From Diphasiastrum complanatum (lineage: Eukaryota; Streptophyta; Lycopodiopsida; Lycopodiales; Lycopodiaceae), in assembly GCA_029204225.1 (NCBI GenBank), contig CM055092.1, positions 23,249,005-23,313,004 on the forward strand: a stretch of DNA of 64,000 bases. The letters are read 5' to 3'. This document shows positions 1-10,728 of the stretch, piece after piece (the first letter of the stretch is position 1; each line of letters begins with the position of its first letter). Below the pieces are notes generated by a model that searched no databases, was not told where the DNA came from, and saw only the letters and a list, made by a program, of their open reading frames with translations. The position numbers were made by a program, and so were the translations under genes.

Positions 1-702
1 TGCACTATCAAGCTGTTAAGAAGTGCGCAAAGTTTAAGACATGGGCAGCAAGATCTTGTAAAGAATTTGATGCGGTGTATGCTACTGTGGCGAAGCATGT
101 GGATTTAATATATCCATCATTATGGCAGCTTTATTGCCAATGGGAGGAGGGCTTTCAGCAAACAGTAAAACAAATGGAGGAGCATTAAAAAAAAACCGGC
201 AAAGGCACCCAAAATTTCCATACTTACGATGCTTTGGAATTCCAACACTTTATCGTGATCACCATGAAGCAGACGTAGGAGTTGCTCCTCAACAAAAAGT
301 ATACATTGATAACGATGGAATGGCTAAGTAAGGTGACGCTAACAAAAACCACATCACGGCTGCTTTCTGGTGTGATGGATGACAATTAGAACTCTTGCTC
401 AAACCTATTCGACATGGACTGGCCACGCAAGTGCCGAGACCAGGAGACCAGTTATCATCACCAACAACTATGGCTGCAACAACGTTAGTAGAGATGCTTA
501 CAACTATGACTGCAACAACGTTAGTAGAGATGTCGAGACCCAAGGAGTACTCAAGTAATACAAAATGCCTACAATTGATGAACAAGGCAGGGGCCAGTCT
601 GCAAGCACTTTCTCGGGAGTGCATACATCTCACGAAAGTGACAACGACCATGATAGCAAGGAGGTAAAGCGTAGGAAGAGGATGAAAAGAAATCAAGCTT
701 GA
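1..702 (+). pseudogene. 3' part of a gag-like retroelement ORF (copy 1)
   Basis: Codons from position 3 to the TAA at 186-188 continue the frame that is open at 33820-34161 in the second copy. Further down, around 370-702, the sequence resembles 11733-11970 in the gypsy element: similar LLLKP and LSSP stretches, then a Ser/His/Asp-rich tail ending in a Lys/Arg-rich stretch (HESDNDHDSKEVKRRKRMK here, CESESEHHSKDIKKRKRQK there). I infer a Gag-type protein with a basic C-terminal tail, broken by stops. The family is not one I can name. Confidence 0.6.
465..532 (+). repeat. 36-bp tandem duplication in gag-like tail
   Basis: Two units with period 36 bp (starts 465 and 501) read caactatg(g/a)ctgcaacaac and continue to gttagtagagatg. 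The 250-bp segment containing them is missing from copy 2, whose junction joins gcagacgtag to agatgtcgag. The shared gtag at both ends suggests a microhomology deletion there. Confidence 0.85.
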
Positions 703-854
703 AATTCGGTGGAACTCCTTTTCTTCCGCCGGGGAATATGTGTTATGCCAATGTGGGCTAATGCATGTAATTGTATAAAATATGAGTGTAGGCCAACTTT
801 GGCTATAAAAATGTGATTTTGCAAAGTATAAGGAAGAGAATAATGATCTCTGAA

Positions 855-986
855 ATATGAACAACTATTTATACTAAGCAATTAGGTCATCAAAAGCGGC
901 TGCCAGTTGGTTGGAGTCTAATATGAACAACTATTTATACTAAGCAATTAGGTCATCAAAAGCGGCTGCCAGTTGGTTGGAGTCTA
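855..986. repeat. 66-bp perfect tandem duplication specific to copy 1
   Basis: Units 855-920 and 921-986 both start atatgaacaactatttatac and end ttggttggagtcta. The equivalent place in copy 2 (about 34577-34642) has a single unit. The doubling therefore arose after the block duplication, or was lost from copy 2. Confidence 0.92.
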
Positions 987-1117
987 CTAGCATTCATTCA
1001 GTTTTTCTCAGAAGCTGTTTGTTGATAAGCAGTGACATCTGTCCGTAAACAGTCTGTCTACATAATGTGACTATCACTCTGCAGAAATGAACATAAACTA
1101 TTATCAGGAAAAGCAAC

Positions 1118-1375
1118 AGTGTCGCGAAATCTCATTTTCCAGATATTGGGGTAGCCCCACACTTTGCCAAAGTCAAACCTGAACATTTGAGGCACTTTGG
1201 AAAAATGCAAAAAATGTGACTGCATTTTTACTCAAAATTCCTGACAGGCAAAAAATGCAAAAAATGCGACACTGTATTTTTACTTGCAATTTTAATAGTG
1301 TCGCTTTAAGAGAAAATTGATTGTAACAAAAGGCGATAGTGTCGGATTTTGTAGTGAGAGAAAATTCCCGACACT
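1118..1375. repeat. CGACACT motif cluster, possible CACTA subterminal region (copy 1)
   Basis: The heptamer CGACACT or its complement occurs at about 1118, 1267, 1294, 1338 and 1369, in both orientations. The 1338 copy is followed by gattttgtagtg (ending 1356); read on the minus strand this starts CACTACAAAA and runs into the motif. The maize En/Spm element has CACTA ends and subterminal TnpA-binding sites of the form CCGACACTCTTA, so the resemblance is suggestive. The last copies also form an inverted repeat around 1338-1374, so the CACTA-like end may be coincidental. No partner terminus was found. Confidence 0.45.
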
Positions 1376-1486
1376 GTTGTCAAACTTCATGTATTTCTGC
1401 AGACTGTGTAAAAACACTTGTAATTCTACAGACTGTGTAAATCACGAGAAAATCCACAGAACTGGATAAGCAATTGGATAAAGATT

Positions 1487-3010
1487 AAACTTAGTTCTGC
1501 GCAAAACTTTATGTGTTCATCCAAGCTTAATGCTTTAGTAAAAAAATCTGCTATCATATCTTGCATTTGACAATACTACAATCTGACCTCTTTGTCGAGA
1601 ACTTTGCTTCTGACATAGTGATACTTGAGTTCAATGTGCTTACTCCTAGAATGAAATCTAGGGTTGGCTGATAAGGCAATGGCACTTTGATTATCACAAA
1701 TTGATAATGTTGGAGCATATTGATTCAGAGTGATATCTGAAAGTAAATTTCTCAACCAAATCGCTTCCTTTGTAGCTTGTGAGACTGTGATATACTCTGA
1801 TTTTGTAAAAGATAGAGCTATCGAAGATTGCTTGCTTCTTTTCCAGGTAACAAGACCATTGTTGAGGAAGAATGTAAATCCGGAAGTGGATTTACGAGTG
1901 TCTACATCTCCTACCTAACTTGCATATGTAAAACCAATGAGTAAATTGAGTTTGTCATTGTCGACTTCTCCATAACAAATGCAAAAGTCCATAGTAGCTT
2001 GAATATATTTCATGACTCTGATAAGAGCCTTCAAATGTGTTACACCAGGATTGGTCATATATTGACTTAAAAAGCTGACTGCAAAAGCTATGTCTGGCCT
2101 GGTACAGATCATTGCATACATTAGAGATCCTATAATAGAATGGTAAGGATACTCATGCATCTGCTATTTTTCTTGAATTGTTTGAGGACACTGGTCCTTT
2201 GACAATTTGATACCTGATTCCATTGGTGAGAGAGCTAACTTGCAATTAATCAGATTATATCTGACTAACATATTGTATATGTACCTTTATTGAGTAATGT
2301 ATATCAACTTTCGATTTTTGTCTTTGTGGATTTGAATACCAAGGCAGAAATGAGTTTCACCCAGATCGGTCATGTTGAATTCAAAAGATAGCATTGTCTT
2401 GTCTTCTTTTATCAGATCAATATTGTTGCAAAAGAGCAATGTGTTGTCCACGTACAAAGTGATAATGATAAAAGGCTGCTACACTGTCTTGAAGTAAACA
2501 TTCGAATTTGAAGAGCTAGGTATGTAGCCGCGATCAATAAGAAAAGTATTTATCCCCTAAAACCATGCTCGAACATATTTCTTCAAGCCATAACGTGCCT
2601 TATAGAGTTTACACACATGATTGTCTTTACCCTCGATAATATAACCTTCGGGTTGCACCATGTAAATGTCTTCTTCAATAACTCCATTGAGATATGCTAT
2701 ATGTACATCCATTTGATGTATTTCCAAATCCGTTGCAGCAGCAAACAATAATAAAAGTTGAATAGAAGAATGATTGACTACTGGATTGAAAGTCTCAGTG
2801 TAATCGACGTTGTGTACTTAGAAAATCCTCTAGGAACAAGTCAGGCTTTTATTCTGTCGATGCTTCCATCTGCTTTGTACTTGACTTTGAAAATCCATTT
2901 GCAATCAACTACATTTCTACTAGTAGGTAATTCAACAATTGTCCATGTCTGGTTCTTGATAAGAGAAGAATACTCTTTATCCATAGCAGAGATCAGAATC
3001 TGGTTGATTG
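1487..3010 (-). pseudogene. Ty1/copia pol remnant: RT and RNase H (copy 1)
   Basis: Reading leftward from 3010, the minus strand encodes in order: the start of a copia reverse transcriptase (NQTWTIVELP, then CKWIFKVKYKADGSI); the central RT (HQMDVHIAYLNG, 2557-2748); a YVDN stretch near 2440 where active copia RTs have YVDD; RT thumb/connection (IIGSLMYAMICTRPDIAFAV, 1915-2160); and RNase H with a SKHIE-type motif down to ADFFTKAL at about 1540-1560. Frames are broken several times. The 5' side ends abruptly at a (GA)n tract at 3017, so Gag, protease and integrase are missing. The YVDN change is shared by both copies and so predates the duplication. Confidence 0.88.
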
Positions 3011-3012
3011 AG

Positions 3013-3016
<4 letters not shown>

Positions 3017-3069
<53 letters not shown>

Positions 3070-3474
3070 ATCTATCATTCTTAGTCCTAAATAAATATAA
3101 ATCTAACAATCTATTACTACCATAGACTATGTATTTATTTATAATCTTAAATTCTAAATCAATGCAAAATGTTAAACACACACACACTATCTTTTTTTTC
3201 TCTTTTTTTTTTTCGCTCTCTCTCACACACACACACACATTATAAATCTAACAATCTATTACTGCCCAATATTATCTATATCTATTTGTCTATGAACCTA
3301 AATTTTAGATCAATGCAAAATTTAAAACACATACAAATCCTCTCAAACACACGCATACACTATCTTAAATAATTCTAACAATCTATTATAAACACTATCA
3401 AAAATCAATCTATTACAAACACTATAATAAATCAATCTATTATAAACACTATCACAATCTATTATAATACACTC

Positions 3475-3547
<73 letters not shown>

Positions 3548-3800
3548 CTCTTAAAACTTTATTTTTAAAAAAAAGAACAAAAAATAAACTCCAAAATCTT
3601 TCAATATCTTCAAGCATACATCTATAGTTCAATGCTTTTCTCTCTTTCTCTCTCACAAATTACAAATCTAATAATATATTATTACGGAACATAATCCTAA
3701 ATAATACTAACAATTACAAGACCATTCTAAATCAATGCAAACACACACACACTCTCTCTATCTCTTTCTATCTTTCACACTCTCTATCTCTTCTCAAAAC
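3017..3800. repeat. CT/CA microsatellites and short AT-rich tandem motifs (copy 1)
   Basis: (CT)n tracts occupy about 3017-3066 and 3478-3543, with (CA)n at 3178-3187 and 3225-3239 and more CT/CA-rich stretches to 3790. Between them a loose repeat recurs many times, with variants of aaatctaacaatctattac and caatctattataaacactatc. Open frames here are only Ser-Leu or Arg-Glu dipeptide runs and are not genes. Confidence 0.9.
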
Positions 3801-4129
3801 AAACAAACAAACACCAAACATCAAGTTCTGTCCAGCCTAGATCTTAGTAATTAGTAACAGCCCTTAATCTTTCAGCCTAGTTCTGTCCAAACTAGATCTT
3901 AGTTACTAATTACAGGTCTTTATTTTTCACTCAAAGTATTTGGTTGAGGACCTTAAGTTGTCCTATCCAAAACAGCATTATGTAGTACTTTATTATCTTT
4001 ATTCCCCCACCTTTTCCCACAAAGAAAAAAACAACATGAAAAAAAAACTGTTTTTCTTTCGTTCCGCCAATCTTTTTTCAAAAAATGTCATTCGTTCCGG
4101 AACTATGGTTCTGGAACTATGATGCTTCT

Positions 4130-4205
4130 TAGGGTCGTATTCCGACGTGTCAAATTGCGACGGATTATGAAATTTTCAAAAATACGTCGGACGCCCACGT
4201 CGAAA
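4130..4205. repeat. ACGTCG-type subterminal motifs, left side of CACTA copy 1
   Basis: Within 75 bp occur tattccgacgtg, attgcgacgg, atacgtcgg and cacgtcgaaatc. The same words fill the array at 44395-44870 at the other end of the element. Short repeated motifs just inside both ends are known binding sites for the accessory transposase in En/Spm-type elements. The same stretch is present in copy 2 at about 37775-37850. Confidence 0.6.
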
Positions 4206-4439
4206 TCTGCGCGATATGTTATTGTGCGGGAATCCGCATCCAAGAAAACTCATCATCCCATATTTTCATGCCAAAAAGCAAGGCATGCAGTAATTATCAT
4301 TGAGCTCTCCAAATCACGCCTCACCTTCACAATGGCTTCACATGAAGGCAAGCAACAACACCATCGTTGCAACTTTGCCAGGACTGTGATTTGACATGCG
4401 TCCTTAAGTGACCCCTCGTGCAATCCATTTATTTCCACG

Positions 4440-5670
4440 AAACATAAGATGATATAAAATGAATCAAAGCGATGAATTATAACAAATTAATAGCTACTCA
4501 TGATGTTACGTGTAAATTGAAATACTTCAGGTTATCTGGGTACTATTACCTATGCCTCTCTTAATTTACAGTCTCATAATTGATGAATATTTCAACGCCC
4601 AAGGCGCACTCGCAGTCTGTAGATGCATAGATTGACCCAATATTGAATATCAGATCACAATTGTACACACTCTTGAGAATCACTCAAACGGTCTGAAACC
4701 CAACTAAACAAAATGGCTATTGTCTATAGTTTATCTTTATTACATTACTGTGTGTGATCGTAGTCCCCCATTTTCTAAGAATGTACAGAAGCGAAGTTGG
4801 GTAATGGGTTTAATTCTTTCTTTCAAAATTTTAAAGTACTTTTTCTTTTAACTTTTCAGCATTGCTATCCCACAGTGTACGACGTCCTTCCATATAGAAT
4901 TGCATTCCGTGCTATAAAAACAATTAATGAACTATTTTGGACCTCAAACTTCAGAGCTACGTTTTCTCTTTCAACTTTCTAGTCAAATAAGTCAAAGGTC
5001 AAGGTTTAGCTCTCAACTTTCTAGTGCTCCAGGAAATGGTGAAGACTCAATAATATAATACTGAGCTAGAAAGTGAAGAGTCAAGACTTATACTTACTAG
5101 AAGGGTAATTCGATAAGTTACAATTAAACATGGCCAAATCACCATCAAACTTATTTTGAAAAACCATTTTTTCACATAAAATATCATAAAATTTAGATTA
5201 ATACTCATAGTTAATGTGAATATTGTTATGAAAAATTTTAAGGGACATTCCCTACATTAGATTAAGTTATTGTAAAAACCTAGCCAAAATTTAGTAGTTC
5301 ATTTTCAAGGCATTTGATGGCATACCTGTTCTCCTATATTTGTGTTTACTTGGCAAGGCCCAATCATAAATTTAGACATTATGCCCATAAATGATACATG
5401 TCTGAAAAGTATTCAACAAATACCAACCCGTATATGATACGTCTCTAAAACGTATTCAACAAATAACATTGTCTTTTACGATTCCTATGTTGGGTCAAAG
5501 CTCAAGTGTTGTTACTATACTTTTTTTGCCTTTGCCCTTGCACCACAACGCCTGGGCAAGGGCCTCTAAAAGCAAAAAGCCTCTTTCTACATGCCTTTAT
5601 TAATGTTACATCTCTCTATGGATGCAACTAAGGTATACCCTTTGACAACATGGCTAATAATAGCACAATA
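4440..5670. other. AT-rich DNA with no recognisable gene (copy 1)
   Basis: The stretch is AT-rich and frequently interrupted by stops in all frames. I see no domain, RNA gene or repeat structure. The same sequence is at about 38453-39683 in copy 2. It is probably non-coding filler of the CACTA element or its nested insertion. Confidence 0.5.
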
Positions 5671-5672
5671 TA

Positions 5673-6142
5673 TGTTAGAATTACAAGTTAAATTTAATGT
5701 AGTTATATAGTTGAGTTCATGATATGAGTAACATGTACTAGTACAACATTTTGGAACCTTTCCGAGGGAGATTCCAAGGTGTTCTCAAAGAAAAAAATCA
5801 AAAAAATAAAGGGCTTCCATCGGTATCTACCCCATTATGTGTGTCAAAATCATCACCTCAGAATATACAATGGCACTCATGGTTTGTCAATTAGAATAAA
5901 AGTAGACTAATGTGTCTTTGTACTATGGGTTTGGTCAGGCGACTAGGACCAATTGCACACGTGACAACGTAGTCGACAAGACACGCATCCCATCAGCAGC
6001 AACCCGGGCCATGCATGGATTGCCACAAGAAAGTTACTTATGTACAGTGTTTCTAGTTTTTGAAATACAATTTTCGTATGTGGAGCTTGGGGCCTTTTGA
6101 GAGTTCGTCTATTTGTGATCCTATTTGAAGAAAAAATTAGCT
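5673..6142 (+). repeat. Probable copia LTR remnant nested in CACTA (copy 1)
   Basis: The stretch begins TGTTAGAATTACAAG, a common start for copia LTRs, and ends immediately before a tRNA-Met primer-binding site at 6143. The inner end is attagct rather than a clean CA, so the 3' boundary is eroded. Leader-like sequence follows to about 6300. No coding region of this element survives, since the next recognisable sequence is CACTA DUF4218. The copy 2 counterpart is 39686-40155. Confidence 0.5.
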
Positions 6143-6155
6143 TGGTATCAGAGCC
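6143..6155 (+). other. Primer-binding site, tRNA-Met type (copy 1)
   Basis: tggtatcagagcc matches the 3' end complement of plant initiator tRNA-Met used by many copia and some gypsy elements. It sits directly behind the LTR remnant and supports plus-strand orientation. Confidence 0.8.
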
Positions 6156-6481
6156 TGATAGGGTTTGAACATAGAGCAGAGTTGTCGTTGAAGAGAGCTT
6201 TGGGAGTACGGTTTTCTGAGAGTTCAGGATTTACGATAGTTAGAAAGTGAGAAGCCAGTGCACTGATTTAGGCATATAGAGGCTTTTAGAACTCAGTAGT
6301 GGCTGTTGTAGCATGTGCATAGCATCAAAAAAGGTTTTAAATGGTTGAAATTTACAAAAGTTTTTTTAGTCAATCTTGTGGAAGGACCGAGCAAGGGTGA
6401 GTTTCCAAGTCTTAAAAATTCAAATAATGAAAAGTTCAAACTATTATTATTCAAGACACTTAATGCTTATCCAGGAACGTG

Positions 6482-6877
6482 TCAATTTTCTCTTTTGATT
6501 GAGGTGAAAGTCTCTTTGACACACCACTTTCCTTGTGGTACTTCACCCTTAACATGTTCATCTTCTTCTTCACACCACATTTTTGGACTTGCAGGATGCA
6601 ATTGTGACATTATTTTGGTGATATAAAACAAAGATTCCTGTACAAGCCAACTTTTTGCAATGCTACCTTCTGGCCTTGTCTTTTGTCTCACAAAGCCCTT
6701 CAAAACTTTCATAAAGCGCTCAAGGTAGAACATCCATCTCGTGTGCACAGGTCCTACAATTGATACTTCTTCAACCAAATGCACTAGAAGATGAACTTGT
6801 ATATCCAAAAAGGAAGCTGGAAAATCTCTTTTCAACAAACATACCATTTCGGTCATTTGGATCTTCATGGAATCCAA
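6482..6877 (-). pseudogene. CACTA transposase C-terminal part, DUF4218 (copy 1)
   Basis: A 131-codon open stretch matches the DUF4218 domain found downstream of TNP2 in plant CACTA transposases. Visible signatures are MVCLLKRDFPASFLD, VHLLVHLVEEVSIVGPVHTRW, an aromatic/basic LERFMKVLKGFVRQK, and RPEGSIAKSW. It follows the TNP2 core (7186-8200) in the minus-strand direction. No start is implied, because the ATG is internal to a larger broken gene. The translation is identical in copy 2. The role of DUF4218 in transposition is not established. Confidence 0.85.
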
Positions 6878-7185
6878 TTCACTATTTTTTATTTCTTTTC
6901 AGGAAATCCACTTGCAAGATTGATAGTACATTAGGTTGTTTAACACATAAAAATATTAAAATAACACATTTATACAAATGTCTAAAAAATTATACAAACC
7001 TAATCATCGATGATAAATTGTAAAGTGTATTTTGTACATCATCGTTGAAGAGACTCAAATAGAAAGTGGAAGTACAAATTGCAACATCTTATGCCAATCA
7101 TACGATTTCAATCCACTTAATTTACCGTCTTTGGTAAATGATTTGCATAAAGAATGTGCATAGCCTGTTGGAATTCTCATTTGTT

Positions 7186-8200
7186 TTATAACATGTTTGA
7201 TATATGAGAGTTGCTCTTTTGTAAGAATCCACGGTATGCTAGGTAGAATCTCATCTCCACCTTCGGTGTATTGAATCCATAGGGTCTTTTCACATCGGCC
7301 GCTTGTAGATCTTTACGAGCTGTGAAGTTGTCTTTTATGCCAATGATGTGGTTCCATAAGGATTCACCGACGTTTTTGAATATGTGCATAGGATCCAATA
7401 GATGGTTTATCAATAAATTCCTCCAATAGGGTAATTTATGAAAAATAGACAACCGTTTCATATCATCAATGGATTTATTCCATGAAGAATTAACGTCGTG
7501 ATATTTAAGCCATTCACCATGCCATTCCGCTACTCCCATGTGTGGGCGTGGTGGCGTAGTTAGAGGATTATCTCATCGCCCTCAAAAAATTCGCCAATTT
7601 AACCTTCAAAAAGGATGATCAAGCAACAAGTATTTGCGATGATTTTCGTACACCACTATTTTCAACATTTTTGTGCTACATCGACCCTCCAAAAGTGGTC
7701 CACAAATATAACATCCATTGTAACCCGATGTGGTTAAACCTGCATAGTTCATAAACCAAATTAAACATAAGCTTAGTTAAATATACTCAAACGTTAAACC
7801 CTGAAACGGATTAGATTCATTATATAGATACCTGAACATTCGCTTAAACCGGGGTAGTCATGCATCGTCCACATTAGAATTCCATGAACAGCGAAGTTTC
7901 GTTGTTGTAAAGGTCTTGAGATGTCGTAAGCGTGAATACCATTCCAAAAAATGCACAATTCATCGACCAAAGGTGCAAGATACACATCCATGTTCTTAGC
8001 CTTGTACTTTTTTGGAATCAATAAAGCCAATAACAAGTGTCCCATTTTAATACTCGACCATGGAGGTATGTTATAATTAATGAGCACAACTGGCCATGTG
8101 GACCAAGTTGATGCTTAAACGCTAAAAGGATCATTAGAGAAAATTTGGCCTTGGAAAGGGCCTTATAAGGATTACACGTAGGATGACATTTTTTTGACAA
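7186..8200 (-). pseudogene. CACTA transposase core, TNP2/Transposase_21 (copy 1)
   Basis: Reading leftward, the minus strand gives LINYNIPPW, then KNMDVYLAPLVDELCIFW and ILMWTMHDYPG (7794-8087), and after a frame break LINHLLDPMHIFKNVGESLW (7186-7539). These are landmark blocks of the TNP2 transposase that catalyses CACTA excision and insertion. The frame is broken around 8018-8087 and 7540-7793. The N-terminal third is absent because of the 3044-bp deletion at 8802. The foldback element at 8313-8609 separates this part from where the N-terminus would join. It cannot encode an active enzyme. Confidence 0.85.
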
Positions 8201-8312
8201 TGTAAAATGCTAAGATAAAATCTTTTCTGCCCACAATCCTGCCAACACAGTCTTCGATGGTTAGCCATTATGTGCATAGTATAGTTTGTCGTTGAAAAAA
8301 ATCATAACTTTT

Positions 8313-8609
8313 GAACGACAAGTTATGATTATGGTGCCATTAGAAAGCCCTCTATGAGAGCTTTTCAACAACACCCAACATGACCCAGTTGCAAGCACAT
8401 TTGACCGAGTCAAACTGGTCAAATGTGCTTGCAACTGGTCAACTACGCTTGAAAGAAATCCGGTTGACCAAGTGTTGACCGACCAAAACTTTAACTGGCC
8501 ATAACTTCTTCACCATATCTCGGAACTGGGTCATCTTGGATGTCATTGAGAAGCTCTTGTGAAGGGCTTTCTAATGGCACCATAATCGTCTCAATCCGAC
8601 TTGTCGTTC
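8313..8609. repeat. Foldback/MITE-like inverted repeat
   Basis: Outer ends gaacgacaag (8313-8322) and cttgtcgttc (8600-8609) are inverted copies. The arms continue inward, with ggtgccattagaaagccct on the left against agggctttctaatggcacc on the right. The centre is a near-perfect hairpin: caagcacatttgacc and ggtcaaatgtgcttg separated by about 10 bp. It encodes nothing and lies inside the TNP2 gene, so it is a MITE-like insertion or a foldback. In copy 2 only the centre and right arm remain (41354-41589). Confidence 0.85.
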
Positions 8610-8802
8610 AAAGGTTCCACTATTTTTTTTGCTGAGTTGCATACTAGACTACAAATAAAATGGCTCATTTACGGGCTGTCCCTGATGCAAAATTATAGTT
8701 CTTTTAAAAACCAAAGAAAATCAATTTGAAGGAGCTACGTTACGTAGATTTCCAATTTGAGTGTTTTTACTGGACCATGTGGAAGAAACTTGTGAGATGA
8801 AA

Positions 8803-9640
8803 TTGCGACGTGTTTTTCGACGTCCATGACGAATTAAAAAAAATTAAGCTCACGATTCATGTCAAAAACACGTCACAAATCGCAGCATGTGTTGTTGTGC
8901 CGGATGTGCAAAACAATTGTTATGGAGCTCATCTATTTCTCTTTTAGGACCCAACGGGGTTATAGCTCATTTGGTTAGTGTACCTCGCCATCTTCGACAG
9001 ATTTCTTCACCGATTTGTTGTCCATTTTGTTGATTGTTTGGAGGCTGTCCGTAGCCCTACTTCGTCACCATTTCAGTGGTTTTTTCATCATTTTGTAGGA
9101 CATTTGTGGATCTTACTAGCTGTTGCTTAGCATCTATTTTCAGCTTGGATCTTCAGCTTAGATCTTCAACATTTTTAGCTTGGATCTTTAGCTTTCTCTC
9201 TCCACTTATTTTGCAAATTATCACTATCGTTTGGAGGAGGATTGGCGCCCTACTGCTGCCCACCTACTACCTAGTTTCCAGCCCACCATCACCTACGTCC
9301 AGCACCCTACTTTACTTTCCGCTTGATGTCCACAACTACACCTATTTGTACTTGTAGGAATTCAGTGGGCCTTCAATGGATACAACTTAACCTTTCTGGT
9401 TTAGAGGTTGCACCAGAATCATGGAACCTTTTGCCCCTTTCATGAGTCATGTTCCGGGATCCCATCTCCGGATGCCTAGCCGCCCACGAATCCAAGTGCT
9501 CCCCCTTACCCGCAAAGGGGCGGGTACCAGGGGACATTTACCACTTATATCCACTTTGAAAAAAGTCCCACTTCTACTTATGGAATTTCTTTGAGCGTGG
9601 GCTGTGGCTCTACTTTGTCACTCCAACACTCCCCCTCAAA
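8803..9640. other. CACTA right end and downstream non-coding DNA (copy 1)
   Basis: It opens with attgcgacgtg and tttcgacgtccatgacg, the last units of the ACGTCG array. It then continues through unremarkable sequence with no supportable gene, although one frame (9076-9357) is open for 93 codons. The copy 2 counterpart is 44826-45664. A tRNA A-box-like word lies at about 8957-8975 but no tRNA fold follows. Confidence 0.5.
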
Positions 9641-10728
9641 GTGGGGCACAGTCACGTTGTCTACTCTGATACCACAGATGTGAAAAAAATGCACTTAGAA
9701 ATTGCAAATTCCATCTAGAACTCTGGTGACAAACTGATAAAAAATCTTGAACGATTCACGAAACTCGAATTATTTCTGTTTGAGAATAATTCGTGCTTGG
9801 ATCAATCAGGCTATGTAACACAACAAAACGAAACGAGACGAAATCTAGACGAAAATGAAATGAAACCAAGCGAAGCGAAACTTAAACAAGCTCTGACATT
9901 GATTCATGCTGGAAGCATAGAGATCACGAAATGACACGAAACGAAATGAAGCACAAGCATTCGTGAAAAGATCAATCAGGCTCTGTAATGAGAGAAGACG
10001 AGACAAAACAAAACAAGACAAAACTAAACTAAACTTAGGTGAGCTCTGAAATTTATTTACCCTTTTAGCCAAGTGATCGCGAAGCGAAGCGAAACACAAA
10101 GTGAAAGGATTTGCAAACAAGATCAGTTTGTCAGGAATTCAGATATGATTGCTGGTCACTACCGGCTATATCATTCTTACAATCCTTCAGAGTATAGACA
10201 GACACTGCTGATCTACTTTAACAAATTAACATAGCATTCAATGAAATCAAACCAAAGTGTGGAATTAAATAGACAAGTGAATCAGACGCACGAATAGTAG
10301 AAGACAAAAATACAGAATACATGTCCGCCTGCGAGCGAGACAATTCTATAGAAGACCTGTAGATTCAGAAGTCTACTAGTAAGCAAGACACGATTCGTGA
10401 GAGAACTGTATTTCTCTCACGCCAACACATTGTGTGGATCTGATAAAAAATCTCAAACAATTTGGGAACAATTTTGCGAAACTCGAATTATTTCTATTCG
10501 AGAATAATGTGTATTTGGATCAATCAGGCTCTGATACCACTGATGTGAAAAATGCACTCAGAAAATGCAAATTCCAGCTAGAACTCTGGTGACAAACTGA
10601 TAAAAAATCTTGAACAATTCGTGAATAGTTTCCTGAAACTCGAATTATTTCTATTCAAGAATAATGCATGCTTGGATCAATCAGGCTCTATAACACAACG
10701 AAACAAAACGAGACGAAAATGAAACGAA
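9640..10728 (-). repeat. Tandem LTR/primer-binding-site units (copy 1)
   Basis: Two related units start at ctctgataccacagatgtgaaa (about 9663) and gctctgataccactgatgtgaaa (10530), roughly 865 bp apart, with matching sequence downstream (aactctggtgacaaactgataaaaaatcttgaac). Read on the minus strand, each boundary is TTTCACATC(A/T)G followed by TGGTATCAGAG(C/T), an LTR edge next to a tRNA-Met PBS. Between them are runs of GAAACGAAGCG-type purine-rich repeats. I infer tandem LTR-leader remnants of one retroelement on the minus strand. No coding region is attached. Confidence 0.6.

Larger units (their letters stand above)
4120..8905 (-). mobile_element. Decayed CACTA (En/Spm-like) transposon, copy 1
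   Basis: ACGTCG-type motifs mark both flanks (4132-4202 on the left, 8803-8835 on the right). Between them lie minus-strand TNP2 core and DUF4218 segments, which together are typical of plant CACTA transposons. A copia LTR/PBS remnant (5673-6155) and a foldback element (8313-8609) are nested inside. Compared with copy 2, 3044 bp next to the right end are deleted, removing the N-terminal part of the transposase. The exact CACTA termini and 3-bp target duplications were not identified, so boundaries are approximate. Confidence 0.65.
1..10728. repeat. Direct segmental duplication, copy 1 (left end outside window)
   Basis: This stretch recurs in the same orientation at 33974-46752. The offset between copies steps through about 33973, 33723, 33657, 33643, 34014, 32980 and 36024, so the copies differ by discrete indels. 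Copy 1 has 250 bp more near 282-530, a 66-bp tandem doubling at 855-986, and about 1034 bp (7340-8373) absent from copy 2. It lacks 371 bp and 3044 bp that copy 2 has. Between indels only scattered substitutions are visible, and several encoded peptides are identical, including the 131-aa DUF4218 segment. Homology stops after 10728. The left end cannot be seen because the window starts inside it. I infer duplication of an already TE-rich block; an assembly artefact is unlikely given the copy-specific indels. Confidence 0.95.

Noticed and set aside
289-864. 191-codon minus-strand open frame (and its shorter copy at 34231-34587)
   Set aside because: It lies antisense to a recognisable gag-like tail, has no domain, and is truncated by the 250-bp indel in the other copy.
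2758-3656. Long Ser-Leu and Arg-Glu repeat open frames
   Set aside because: They are translations of CT/GA microsatellites on opposite strands, not genes.
8950-9010. tRNA-like A box (ggttatagctcatttggttag)
   Set aside because: No B box, acceptor stem pairing or anticodon arm follows; the same word in copy 2 has the same defect. Not a tRNA and too weak for a SINE call.
9460-9560. Possible 5S rRNA-like segment (Cassandra-type LTR) around ccgggatcccatctccgg
   Set aside because: Only about 10-12 bp resemble 5S rRNA; the internal control region is not present.
9845-10120. Open frame rich in Phe, Arg and Ser on the minus strand (and at 45869-46144, 46705-46944)
   Set aside because: It comes from GAAACGAAGCG-type low-complexity repeats in an LTR-like region; no domain and no start context.
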